Assembly (NCBI RefSeq): GCF_000826545.1
Contig: NZ_CDME01000011.1
Span: 81,001 to 145,000 of the forward strand
Reading direction: 5' to 3'
Origin: Kibdelosporangium sp. MJ126-NF4
GTDB taxonomy: Bacteria; Actinomycetota; Actinomycetes; Mycobacteriales; Pseudonocardiaceae
Length of the DNA stretch: 64,000 nt
Part shown: positions 25,958 to 33,938 of the stretch, in pieces
How the letters are laid out: each line of letters opens with the position of its first letter
Numbering within the stretch: position 1 is the stretch's first letter
Translations under genes and position numbers: made by a program
The notes under the pieces: model-generated
Seen by the model: only the letters and a program-made list of their open reading frames with translations
The model's database searches: none
What the model was told of the DNA's origin: nothing

Positions 25958-26787
25958 CCGAAGCAACCCGCTCAACCTTCCTCCGCCGCAAACTCGGCGT
26001 GAAACTGCGACGCATGCGTGAACTCGCGGGCATGACATTGGAGGAAGCAGCCCCGCTACTGGACAAGAAGAGGAGTGCACTGCAGCGGATCGAGGCAGGC
26101 GAAACGAGAGCAGACGTGCACCTCGTCCGAACGATGATGGACGAGTACAACCAGTACGACCCCGAGCTACTGGACGAGGTGCGCCAAGCCAACGAGACAC
26201 CGTGGTACCGAGTCCTCGGCATCAAACATGCCGGTTACCTCGACCTGGAAACCGAGGCATCACAGGTCAGCCAGTTCCTGTTGATCGAGATCCCTGGACT
26301 ACTCCAAACCCGTGCATACATGCAAGCGCTCTTCCGCGCTTTCCATCGACCAGGCTCGATCGAAACCAGTACACAGGCACGATCGCTCCGACAGGAGCGA
26401 CTGACCAGCGAAGACAAGCCGCTGAAACTACACACCATCGTGTGCGAGGCAGCACTGCGCCGAAGGTTCGCGGACCCAATGTTGATGCAGGAACAGCTGC
26501 AGCACCTCATCACGATGGCCGCGCTGCCCACGGTGACCTTGCAGGTATTGGAGCTGTCCGGCTCGACCTACCTTCCCAACGCCCCGTTCACCCTGCTGAC
26601 CTATCCCGATCCGGACGACCAGGACATCCTCTACCTCGAATACCCCACTGGCTATCTGCAGATCGAGAACTCAAAACAGGTTGAGGACGCTAGGCTTGTC
26701 CTTGAGCAGTTGCACATCGATGCACTGAGCCCAGCCGACTCAGTCGCGCTGATCGACGAGCTAGCGAGGAACCAACCATGGAACTGA
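25954..26787 (+). CDS. XRE-family regulator with DUF5753 domain
   Basis: A 277-residue regulator typical of actinomycetes. Residues about 12-70 form the XRE helix-turn-helix (GVKLRRMRELAGMTLEEAAPLL, SALQRIEAGETR), and residues about 85-270 the DUF5753 domain (YLDLETEASQVSQFLLIEIPGLLQT, RLTSEDKPL, VTLQVLELS). These proteins are usually paired with a small DUF397 protein, as here, and act in development or as toxin-antitoxin-like pairs. It overlaps the HNH gene by four bases and the DUF397 gene by ten, so all three are likely translated from one mRNA. Confidence 0.92.
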   Translation: MTEATRSTFLRRKLGVKLRRMRELAGMTLEEAAPLLDKKRSALQRIEAGETRADVHLVRTMMDEYNQYDPELLDEVRQANETPWYRVLGIKHAGYLDLETEASQVSQFLLIEIPGLLQTRAYMQALFRAFHRPGSIETSTQARSLRQERLTSEDKPLKLHTIVCEAALRRRFADPMLMQEQLQHLITMAALPTVTLQVLELSGSTYLPNAPFTLLTYPDPDDQDILYLEYPTGYLQIENSKQVEDARLVLEQLHIDALSPADSVALIDELARNQPWN

Positions 26788-27014
26788 CCTGGCGGAAGAG
26801 CAGCTACAGCACCGGCGACGAAGACGCCGAGTGCGTCGAAGTCGCCTGGCACAAGAGCAGCTACAGCACCGACCACGGCGAGTGTGTGGAGGTGGCCTCC
26901 TTACCTGTTCTGCTTTCGGCAGTTCGGGATTCCAAGAATCCCACCGCCACCCTCACCTTCCCCACCGCGCCCTGGCATGCCTTCCTCACCAACCTGGCCG
27001 GGCAGCGCGGTTAG
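26778..27014 (+). CDS. DUF397 protein with duplicated N-terminal motif
   Basis: A 78-residue DUF397 protein (BldB-related small proteins that partner XRE/DUF5753 regulators). A normal member has one W-x-KSSYS...CVEVA block followed by VRDSKNP and a WxxFL end. Here the first block occurs twice in tandem: WRKSSYSTGDEDAECVEVA and then WHKSSYSTDHGECVEVA. At DNA level AAGAGCAGCTACAGCACCG is identical in both. The rest of the domain (VRDSKNPTATLTF, WHAFL) is normal. The start is ATG 26778 inside the end of the XRE gene. The duplication may alter partner binding. Confidence 0.92.
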   Translation: MELTWRKSSYSTGDEDAECVEVAWHKSSYSTDHGECVEVASLPVLLSAVRDSKNPTATLTFPTAPWHAFLTNLAGQRG

Positions 27015-27025
27015 CCCTGCCCGGC

Positions 27026-28486
27026 TCAGGCGCCCGGCCATCCCGGCCCGGCTGGGGCTGCAGCTGGGGCCGGGCGGCGGTTCAGCATCGCTTCGACGCT
27101 GCGCACCACCACTCTCGCCGCTTCCCGCTCCGTGCTGTCCAGGATCGGGTTCTCCGACTGCTCACGCCATTTCGCCAACGCGTCGAAGGTCGCGGTCTGG
27201 ACTTCCTGTGGGGTGGGTTCCCTGTCGAGGCCGAGGCGGGCTTGTGGGCTGGTTCCCGCTCCGCCGATCAGTCTCGTGGCTTCCGCCGCCAGTTCGTCCG
27301 GCAGTTTCGTCCGTCCCGACATCAGGCCGCCGAGCAGCCTCAGCTCGTGGAACTCGTGTGCTCCGGCCAGCACTCGCTCCACTTCCGTCACCAGGTTCGC
27401 CGCCCCCGGCTTCGGCTCCATCCTGAGCACCACGTCCAGGCCGAGCAGGGCCGAGCGGGCCTTCAGCACCCGCCTCCGGTCGATGAACAGGCCGCAGACC
27501 GACTCCTTCAGTTCGTTCATCCCACTTCGCTGCACCAGTTCCGCCGCCAGCTTGTTCCTGGTGTCCGCGCCCTGCCTGATCAGGGTCATCGCGAGGCGGA
27601 TGCCGAAGATGCCCAGTCGCTCCGCCAGTTCCCTGCGGGTCGCCGACGGCAGGACGTGCTCACCTCGGGTGAACCTGTCCGCTGTCAGCAGCAGTTCGTC
27701 GATCTCCGCGCGGGGCCCCGATGCCAGCCCTGCCAGTGTTCGGTACACGTCCTCCGGCATGGTTCGGCCCGCTTGGCCGATCAGGCCGGACACCGCCACC
27801 ACGTTCTGGCAGAGGCCGCGCACTCGCGCGTCCCCCCGGTATCTCCTGGCAACCTGTTTCGCCGCCGACAGCGCGTCGATCCGGCCGCCGCCCGTCTCGT
27901 CCGCGCGGGACAGCAGCATGATCGCGTTCACCGGGGCCGCCCTGGCCACCGGGTGGTCCTGTGTGGACTGGAGGAACCTGGTGTCCAGCACGTGTACCTG
28001 GGGCGTCAGGTACAGCAACGCGTCCGCTTCCGCCGCCAGCTGTTCCGAGATCTCGTCCGCGATCGGCGGGGTGTCGATGATGGTCGCGTCGCGCAGCACC
28101 CGTGCGGGCCAGTCGACCACGATCCTGGTCATGTCGTCCGACGGGAGCTGGGTCAGGTCGACGTCGAGCCGTCCGCCCGCCCTGCCGGTCGGGGGTTCCG
28201 CGGGCGGGCCCTGTCTCATGTAGACCGTTGCCCTCGGCTGCGGGCCGTCCTGGTACCAGGTGAAGATCGGGCCGTTCACGCCGATCGGGGCCACTTCGTC
28301 GCCGATCATCGCGTTCACCACCGTCGACTTCCCGCTGCCCGGCCGCCCGGCCACCGCGATCCGCAGCGGCGAGTCGAACCTGCTGATGTGGTGCCGCAGC
28401 CAGTTCGTCGCACGCGGGCTGTCCTGGTAGAGCCGCAGGGCATCGTGCAGGATCGCCCACACCGCCTCGTCGACGGTTGCGCTCAC
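27026..28486 (-). CDS. Dynamin-family GTPase, IniC-like
   Basis: A 486-residue GTPase, third gene of the leftward ini-like operon. The P-loop is GRPGSGKS (residues 47-54), the G3 motif is IDTPPI near residue 140 and a RADE-type G4 element follows near residue 185. The C-terminal half is helical (DELLLTADRFTRGEHVLPS...). Mycobacterial IniC is a dynamin-like membrane protein induced by cell-wall inhibitors, and the gene order iniB-iniA-iniC is the same here. The start GTG overlaps the iniA-like stop (GTGA). Sequence similarity to IniC is inferred from family traits and position, not from alignment. Confidence 0.8.
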   Translation of the reverse strand: MSATVDEAVWAILHDALRLYQDSPRATNWLRHHISRFDSPLRIAVAGRPGSGKSTVVNAMIGDEVAPIGVNGPIFTWYQDGPQPRATVYMRQGPPAEPPTGRAGGRLDVDLTQLPSDDMTRIVVDWPARVLRDATIIDTPPIADEISEQLAAEADALLYLTPQVHVLDTRFLQSTQDHPVARAAPVNAIMLLSRADETGGGRIDALSAAKQVARRYRGDARVRGLCQNVVAVSGLIGQAGRTMPEDVYRTLAGLASGPRAEIDELLLTADRFTRGEHVLPSATRRELAERLGIFGIRLAMTLIRQGADTRNKLAAELVQRSGMNELKESVCGLFIDRRRVLKARSALLGLDVVLRMEPKPGAANLVTEVERVLAGAHEFHELRLLGGLMSGRTKLPDELAAEATRLIGGAGTSPQARLGLDREPTPQEVQTATFDALAKWREQSENPILDSTEREAARVVVRSVEAMLNRRPAPAAAPAGPGWPGA

Positions 28487-30282
28487 GCGGAGATCTCCAA
28501 TGGGTTCCTCGGCGCGGGCAGGGTCCCGGCGATCCGGGTCAACTGGCCGTGCAGCTGCGTCAGCTGGGTCAGCGCCTGGCGCAGCTCCTGCTCCCGGTGC
28601 TGCTGCGTGGCCAGTTCGGCCTGTGCCGTCTTCTGCGCCTCGGTGGCCGCGTCGGTCAGGCTCTGCTGCACCTGCTCCGCCAGCTCGGTGAAGTGGTCGC
28701 GCAGGCCACGCTGGATCCGGCGGGCCGCGTCCCTGCAGTCCTTGGAGAACCGCAGGAAGAAGTCGTCGACGTGCCGCTGTGCCACGGCTTTCGCCGCCGC
28801 CTGCCGCCGCTTGAGCCGGGACTCGCCCTCCTCGCCGATGCTCTTGCCACCGAGCGCCAGACCGGCGCCGATCGAGATCGGGTTGATCAGCGGCAGCCCG
28901 GCGAGGCTCGTGATCAGGCCGAACATCAGCACACCGCCGTAGGAGCCGCGCAGACCGGTGAACACCATCTGGCCCGGCGTGAACTTCTCCAGCTTCGGCG
29001 CCTGCGTGTCACCGGGGTCCATGTCCGCGTCGTACGGGATCACCGACCTCGGCACCAGGTCGTTGCGGTCGGGGAAGCAGTCGGCGACCCGGTCGGCCAC
29101 CCACCACGACCGCTGCACCAGCCACTTGAAGTTGATCTCGGCCGACTCGGTCAGGTTCTTGTTCAGCCATTCCTCGAACTGGTCCCAGGTCTTGGCCGGG
29201 TCGGCCTCGTCGAAGGCGGCGTCCACCTCGCGCAGGATCTTGCGGGTCCGGTCGCGCAGGTCGTACTCCAGGTCGGAGATCAGGTCGCTCATCTCGTCCC
29301 CGAGCACGTTCTGCCACTTGCCCGACCAGCGCCGCAGGTCCGCCACTTTCTGCTGCGCCTGCATGTATTGCGCGACGGCCGGTGAGGTGTGCTCCTCGGG
29401 GCGCGCGGCGAGCTCCTTGTTGACCTGGCCGACCAGTTCGACGAGCACAGTCCCGGCCATCGCCGCGAAGTTCTGCCGGGCCGACGGGTTCGACGCGACC
29501 GGCAGCACGTCCGTGCGCAACCGGTCGAGCAGTGCGGGGAAACCGGATTCCGTGTTCAGCGCCTCGTCGTCCTTGGCGATCGCGCGCAGCCGCAGCGTCG
29601 ACGACACCGGCACGATCGCGGCGGCCACCCCGGCGTTGGCGAGGTGGTCCCGGTTGCGTTCGGCCACCGTGCGCCACCGCGGGGTCAGGTCGATCTTCGT
29701 CAGCGCCACCAGGATCGTCGGGCACGACCGGTGCACCTGGCGCAGCAACTCCAGTTCCGTCGCGGACAGCTCCTGGGATGCATCCGATGCAAGCACCACC
29801 GCGTCGGCGCCGTTCAACGCGGCGAACGTGTTCTGCGCGCGCAGCTGGTGCAGGTTGCCGACAGCGGGCGTATCGATGATCACCAGCCCGGCAGCGAGGA
29901 TCTTGCGGGGCAGCCGGATCTCCGTCGATACCGGGTCCGAGCCGCGGTTTGTCGCCTGCTCAACGGGAATCGGCAACCGGCGGGGCTCCGTGCCGGTGGT
30001 GTCGTACAGCAACTGCGCGGCGGCCGGTTGATCGGCGTAGCGCACGATCGTCGGCGCCACTGTCGTCACGTCGTCGCCGACCGCGCACACCGAGGCGCTC
30101 ACTAAGGCGTTCACCAGTTGGCTCTTGCCCTGGTTCGCCTCGCCGATCACCATCACCCTGATTTGCGGGTCCAGCAGTTGCGCCCGCTTGGCCCTGAGCC
30201 GTTCGGCCAGGTCAGGTCGGTGGTGGACGACGGACGCTCCGATGGTCTGGTCCAGCACGTCGAGCCAGGTCGCCGCAGTCAC
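28483..30282 (-). CDS. Dynamin-family GTPase, IniA-like
   Basis: A 599-residue dynamin-like protein. GTPase motifs: P-loop GEANQGKS (about 47-54), VTTVAPT (switch I), IDTPAVGN (G3) and LTKIDL (G4). A hydrophobic stretch at about 450-477 (GVLMFGLITSLAGLPLINPIS) is the membrane-insertion paddle expected from bacterial dynamins, followed by a long coiled coil with many Gln (about 500-590). Mycobacterial IniA is a membrane-remodelling dynamin linked to drug tolerance. GTG 30282 is the most likely start; GTG 30327 in the same frame is possible. A hairpin with T-run separates it from the iniB-like gene upstream. Confidence 0.85.
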   Translation of the reverse strand: MTAATWLDVLDQTIGASVVHHRPDLAERLRAKRAQLLDPQIRVMVIGEANQGKSQLVNALVSASVCAVGDDVTTVAPTIVRYADQPAAAQLLYDTTGTEPRRLPIPVEQATNRGSDPVSTEIRLPRKILAAGLVIIDTPAVGNLHQLRAQNTFAALNGADAVVLASDASQELSATELELLRQVHRSCPTILVALTKIDLTPRWRTVAERNRDHLANAGVAAAIVPVSSTLRLRAIAKDDEALNTESGFPALLDRLRTDVLPVASNPSARQNFAAMAGTVLVELVGQVNKELAARPEEHTSPAVAQYMQAQQKVADLRRWSGKWQNVLGDEMSDLISDLEYDLRDRTRKILREVDAAFDEADPAKTWDQFEEWLNKNLTESAEINFKWLVQRSWWVADRVADCFPDRNDLVPRSVIPYDADMDPGDTQAPKLEKFTPGQMVFTGLRGSYGGVLMFGLITSLAGLPLINPISIGAGLALGGKSIGEEGESRLKRRQAAAKAVAQRHVDDFFLRFSKDCRDAARRIQRGLRDHFTELAEQVQQSLTDAATEAQKTAQAELATQQHREQELRQALTQLTQLHGQLTRIAGTLPAPRNPLEISA

Positions 30283-30338
30283 CCGAACAGTGTGCCGTGT
30301 ACGACCGTTCGGGTGAAGAGCGTCCACGTCACAGAAAA

Positions 30339-30381
30339 CCGGAGACCGGGTCCGCCCCCCGAGGGTGAACCCAGCCTCCGG
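30339..30381 (-). terminator. Attenuator-like hairpin between iniB-like and iniA-like genes
   Basis: On the leftward transcript CCGGAG (30381-30376) pairs with CTCCGG (30344-30339), with an inner GGGT/ACCC stem and then TTTT (30338-30335). It begins 16 bases after the iniB-like stop. It may let part of the transcription stop so that the repeat protein is made in excess over the two GTPases. Confidence 0.5.
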
Positions 30382-30396
30382 CCGCGTGAACTGGGC

Positions 30397-32094
30397 TTAC
30401 AGGCCCAGGTGGTGGTCATCCGCGACGTTGTGCACGGCGTCGGAGACCGGGTTGTGGTTGATCACACCGCCGAGCGCGTTGTGGTTGTCGCCGCTGGGCA
30501 GCTTCGGCAGGTCGATGTGCGGCAGCTCGAACTTCGGAAGGTCGATCTTCGGAAGCTCGACCTTGGGCAGCTCGAACTTCGGCAGCTCGAACTTGGGCAG
30601 CTGCGGCGCGTGCGGCACGGCCGGGGCGTCGACCGCGGGCAGGTGACCGTTGCTGACCGTGTTGGTCACCGTCTCCTGCACGCTGCTCACCGACTGCGAG
30701 ACGTGCTGCTCGGTGTGGGTGACCTGCTGCTCGGACACGGCAGGCGCCGGGGCACCCGGCAGGCTGCCGGGCAGGTCGGCGGGCAGCAGCTTGGGCAGCT
30801 CGGGCAGCTTCAGGTCGCTGACCGGGATCTGCGGCAGGCCGGGGACGGCGGGCAGCGCGGGCGCGGCACCGACGATCGCGTGGCCGACCGAGCTCGGGTC
30901 CGAGACGATCTTGCCGGGCAGGTTGGCGATGTTGCCCGACAGGCTCGGGGCCACGTCCTGGTTGAGCCCGACACCCTTGAAGGTGGTCACGCTGACGGTC
31001 TTGTCCAGCGGGCCGTCGATGTCGAGGCCGCCGTAGGCCTTGCCACCGGTCTCGTGGTGGCCACCGAGGTAGAAGCCACCCTCGATCGACCCGAACGGCG
31101 AGTGCAGGCCACCGTTGAGCGCCAGGCCGTCCTCGTCGAGGCTGATCGCACCGGCGGCACCGAAGGCGCCGACCGGGGTGTCAACGCCGCCACCGGCGCC
31201 GACGTGGATGCCGTCCTTGCCGACGTCGACCGAGCCCTTGCCACCGGCGGACGCCACCGGGGTGGTGACGCCACCCTCGGCACCGGCGTAGATGCCGTGC
31301 TTGCTCACGTCGACGACACCGGCGCCGCCCGCGGCCACGCCCGGCACGACCGAGACGGAGCCCTCAAGGTCACCGTGGATGCCGTGCTTGTCGATCTCGA
31401 GGCAGCCGGAGCCCTCGGCGTCACCGACGACGGTGCTCACCTTGCCCTCGCCGCCGACATGCACGCCGTGCTTGCTGACCTCGAGGTGGCTGGAACCCCA
31501 CGCGTCCGCGACGGGTGTGGACACCGACCCCTCGGCGCCGCCCACGATGCCGTGCTTGTCGATCTGCAGGTGCGCCTCGCCGGAAGCCTCGGCGCCCGGA
31601 ACGGCGACCCAGCCCTCGACGCCGCCCGCGATGCTGCTGTGGCTGACCGCGAGGTTGGCCGAACCGGCCGCGTGGCTCACCGGGGTGGTGACGGAACCCT
31701 CGACGCCACCGGTGAAGCCGCCGTAGCCGACCGAGTAGTGACCGCCGCCGTGCGCCTCGATGAACGGCAGCTTGAAGCCGCCGCCGAAGCTGTCCTCGGT
31801 GGGCAGGTTCGCGCCGGAAGCGTGCGTCGGGACCAGGTCGGTCACCAGCGGCAGGACCTCACGCACGTCGGCCGGGGTGATGCCGGTCAGTCCTGCCCTG
31901 GACAGGCAGCCCGCCGGGTCGAGCTCGAAGGCGCGCATGGCGTCGGAGCTGGTCAGCAGGTCGTAGCAGAAGTCGTGCAGGGTGGTGGTGGTCGTCGTGG
32001 TCGTCGACTCAGCCGGGGCAGGCGTCGCGACCGGGGCCGGAGCCGGGGCAGGCGCGGGGGCCGGAGCCGAGGCGGGCGGGTCGTTCTTGATCAA
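30397..32094 (-). CDS. IniB-like repeat protein
   Basis: A 565-residue protein. An Ala-Pro and Thr-rich leader (residues 8-38, with an eight-Thr run) precedes the IniB N-terminal domain (LHDFCYDLLTSSDAMRAFE ... LTGITPADVREVLPLVTD, about 39-90). Residues 130-326 are seven tandem units of 28 residues (consensus G-x-E-G-x-V-x-T-P-V ... K-H-G-I), likely a beta-helix or beta-roll. Residues 499-533 are seven LPKxE/D pentapeptides. The end is His-rich. No classic signal peptide is seen. TTG 32094 has AGGAG six bases upstream. It heads the ini-like operon and is divergent from the Hsp70-like gene. Confidence 0.85.
   Translation of the reverse strand: MIKNDPPASAPAPAPAPAPAPVATPAPAESTTTTTTTTLHDFCYDLLTSSDAMRAFELDPAGCLSRAGLTGITPADVREVLPLVTDLVPTHASGANLPTEDSFGGGFKLPFIEAHGGGHYSVGYGGFTGGVEGSVTTPVSHAAGSANLAVSHSSIAGGVEGWVAVPGAEASGEAHLQIDKHGIVGGAEGSVSTPVADAWGSSHLEVSKHGVHVGGEGKVSTVVGDAEGSGCLEIDKHGIHGDLEGSVSVVPGVAAGGAGVVDVSKHGIYAGAEGGVTTPVASAGGKGSVDVGKDGIHVGAGGGVDTPVGAFGAAGAISLDEDGLALNGGLHSPFGSIEGGFYLGGHHETGGKAYGGLDIDGPLDKTVSVTTFKGVGLNQDVAPSLSGNIANLPGKIVSDPSSVGHAIVGAAPALPAVPGLPQIPVSDLKLPELPKLLPADLPGSLPGAPAPAVSEQQVTHTEQHVSQSVSSVQETVTNTVSNGHLPAVDAPAVPHAPQLPKFELPKFELPKVELPKIDLPKFELPHIDLPKLPSGDNHNALGGVINHNPVSDAVHNVADDHHLGL
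30496..30600 (-). repeat. 15-bp tandem repeat coding LPKxE pentapeptides
   Basis: Seven consecutive 15-base units in frame with the iniB-like gene, coding LPKFE, LPKFE, LPKVE, LPKID, LPKFE, LPHID and LPKLP. Units differ mainly at the fourth codon and at silent positions, so the array is maintained at protein level. Confidence 0.85.
31117..31707 (-). repeat. Seven-unit 28-residue protein repeat (84-bp period)
   Basis: Codons 130-326 of the iniB-like gene form seven units; six are exactly 28 codons and the fifth is 29. Gly, Val, Pro-Val and the KHGI tail repeat in register. DNA identity between units is low enough that the array is old rather than a recent expansion. Confidence 0.8.
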
Positions 32095-32486
32095 GAGAGT
32101 CTCCTACTGAGGTACAGGGGCGACAACCGGGCAGTCGCTCGAAGGATCCGGATCCACCGGTGCGGCACCCGCGATCCGGCAGTGCAGGTCCACTGCCGAA
32201 CCATCGACACCGGCGGATCGGCGGATCGATGAGCTGCCAGACAGGGCTGCCCGGCGTGCGACGGAACGTTATGGGCCCGGCCATCCCCCCGGCATCGGGG
32301 ATCACTCCGAGTCATCACTGTCCCCGACTAGGGTTACTGCCGATACCCCATTAGGGGCATTAGGGTGTCCCCCTATGAGATCAGAACCACTTCGCCACAA
32401 CGGATCGCTGGTTGGTATGAAGATGTGACCCATCCGGGGGTAACTCGGAAGTGCACCCGTTCGATCGAGCACGGAAGGCACCCTGC
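32095..32486. promoter_or_regulatory. 392-bp divergent control region between iniB-like and hsp70-like genes
   Basis: No gene is seen here. Between 32322 and 32375 lie several C/G-block palindromes: CCCCGACTAGGGT (32322-32334), CCCCATTAGGGG (32346-32357) and ATTAGGG-TGT-CCCCCTA (32359-32375), with ATTAGGG repeated nine bases apart. These are the best candidate sites for the LuxR-type regulator encoded downstream and for both promoters. The 5' UTR of the iniB-like gene would be over 200 bases long if transcription starts near these sites. Confidence 0.6.
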
Positions 32487-33938
32487 ATGCCATACGTCTT
32501 GGGGATCGACGTCGGGACCAGCCGCACCTCAGCGGCGCTGTGTCGCCAGACGGGGTCCATCTGGGGCGACCCCGAGGCGGTCCCCCTAGGAGACCGCTCA
32601 CCCACTGTGCCCACGGTCGTGTACTTCGCGTCCGACGGCACCGTGGTCGTCGGTGACGCGGCCGGGCGGCACGCAGCGACCGATCCCGCCAACGCGGCGA
32701 GGGATTTCGCCAGGCGGATCGGGGACGAGGTCCCCCTCATGGTCGGCCGTGAGGTGTGCACCGCCGAGACACTCACCGCAGTGCTGATCGCGTGGGTGGT
32801 CAAGGAGGTGTCCGCCGCCGAGGGCCAGTCCCCCAAGCACATCGTGGTGACGCACCCCGCCGGGTGGGGAAACCACCGCAAACGCCTGCTGCACCGCGCG
32901 TTGCGGCAGACCAGCCTCGACGACGTCACCCTGCTGCCCGAGCCGGTCGCGATCAGCGAGAACCACGCCGCCGCGCACGACGTGCCCCCCGGACATGCGT
33001 TGGGCGTATACGACCTCGGGGCGACCGGACTGGCCACGTCGGTGGTCCGGCGGTCCCCGGTCGGCACGTTCGAGGTGCTCAACTCGGCGGAGAGCGTCGA
33101 CTCCAACGGCGGTGACAGCTTCGACGACGCGGTCTACGACTACGTGCGCACCGGCACCGGCGGGATCGACCCGGCCGACCCGGACGCGTGGGTCAAGCTG
33201 GCCCGACTGCGTCAGGAATGCGTCGCCGCCAAGGAGTTCCTGTCGGCGGGCGGCGAGGTGAGCGTGCAGGACGTGCCGCTGACCCGCGCCGTGTTCGACG
33301 ACATGATCCGCACGTCGGTGCAGGCGGGCATCGAGGAGCTGCTGCGGATCATCCGCCCCGCCGCCGACCTGGACGCCGTGGTCGTCGCGGGCGGCTGCGC
33401 CCGGATCCCGCTGGTCGGCGAGCTGGTCAAGGCCGAAGTCCCCGGCCGCGCGGTGGTCGCGCCGGACCCGGAGCTCGCGTGTGCCCGTGGCGCCGCGATC
33501 GTGGCCAGCCGGGTCACCCCGATCCCGCAGGCCGCGCCGGTGCCGGTGGTGTCCGCCGACGAACCGCCGCAGCGGCCGTCGACCGAGATCGAGCCGCTGG
33601 ACCTGCCCGCGCCGCGCACGCCGTCCCGGATAATGGCCAGCCGACCCAAACTGACCGGCGGGATCACCGTGCTGGTGCTGGCCGCGGGCGTCGGCCTGAC
33701 GTTCTACCTGCGCGGCGAGGAGCCCCCGAAACCCGGGCAGACGCCCGGTGTGGTCGCGCCGGTCAACAACAGCAGAGGGACTCCCGCGGCGACGCCACCC
33801 CCGGCCGCCGAGGCGGAGGGCAAGTCGGCCAACACGAAACCCGGTGCGGGCAACTCCCCCAGTTCCACCAACACCGCCCCCAAGACAAGCGCCCCCAAGA
33901 CAAGCACTGCCCCCAAGACAGGCGAGGACGGCCGTTGA
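32487..33938 (+). CDS. Hsp70-family protein with C-terminal membrane anchor
   Basis: A 483-residue protein. Residues 1-340 form an Hsp70/actin-type ATPase domain: phosphate-1 YVLGIDVGTSRTSAAL, phosphate-2 YDLGATGLATSVV, and the adenosine motif VVVAGGCARIPLVGEL. The peptide-binding domain of DnaK is absent. Instead there is a proline-rich linker, one transmembrane helix (about 390-408, GITVLVLAAGVGLTFYL) and a Pro/Thr/Ser-rich tail with repeated APKTS, predicted to lie outside the cell. The start is ATG 32487. Its stop overlaps the start of the regulator gene (TTGA), so the two are coupled. It may pass an envelope signal to that regulator; this is inference. Confidence 0.87.
   Translation: MPYVLGIDVGTSRTSAALCRQTGSIWGDPEAVPLGDRSPTVPTVVYFASDGTVVVGDAAGRHAATDPANAARDFARRIGDEVPLMVGREVCTAETLTAVLIAWVVKEVSAAEGQSPKHIVVTHPAGWGNHRKRLLHRALRQTSLDDVTLLPEPVAISENHAAAHDVPPGHALGVYDLGATGLATSVVRRSPVGTFEVLNSAESVDSNGGDSFDDAVYDYVRTGTGGIDPADPDAWVKLARLRQECVAAKEFLSAGGEVSVQDVPLTRAVFDDMIRTSVQAGIEELLRIIRPAADLDAVVVAGGCARIPLVGELVKAEVPGRAVVAPDPELACARGAAIVASRVTPIPQAAPVPVVSADEPPQRPSTEIEPLDLPAPRTPSRIMASRPKLTGGITVLVLAAGVGLTFYLRGEEPPKPGQTPGVVAPVNNSRGTPAATPPPAAEAEGKSANTKPGAGNSPSSTNTAPKTSAPKTSTAPKTGEDGR

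Noticed and set aside
28477..29385. A 302-codon plus-strand frame opposite the iniA-like gene
   Set aside because: Antisense to a GTPase with intact motifs; no ribosome site and low-complexity composition.
30496..30600. Short regular 15-base repeats considered as a CRISPR-like array
   Set aside because: Repeats are contiguous with no spacers and lie in frame in a protein gene.
33188..33934. Upstream extension of the LuxR-type frame through the hsp70-like gene
   Set aside because: It is the alternate frame of a clear Hsp70 ATPase domain; Arg/Gly/Pro-rich and unlike any LuxR N-terminus.
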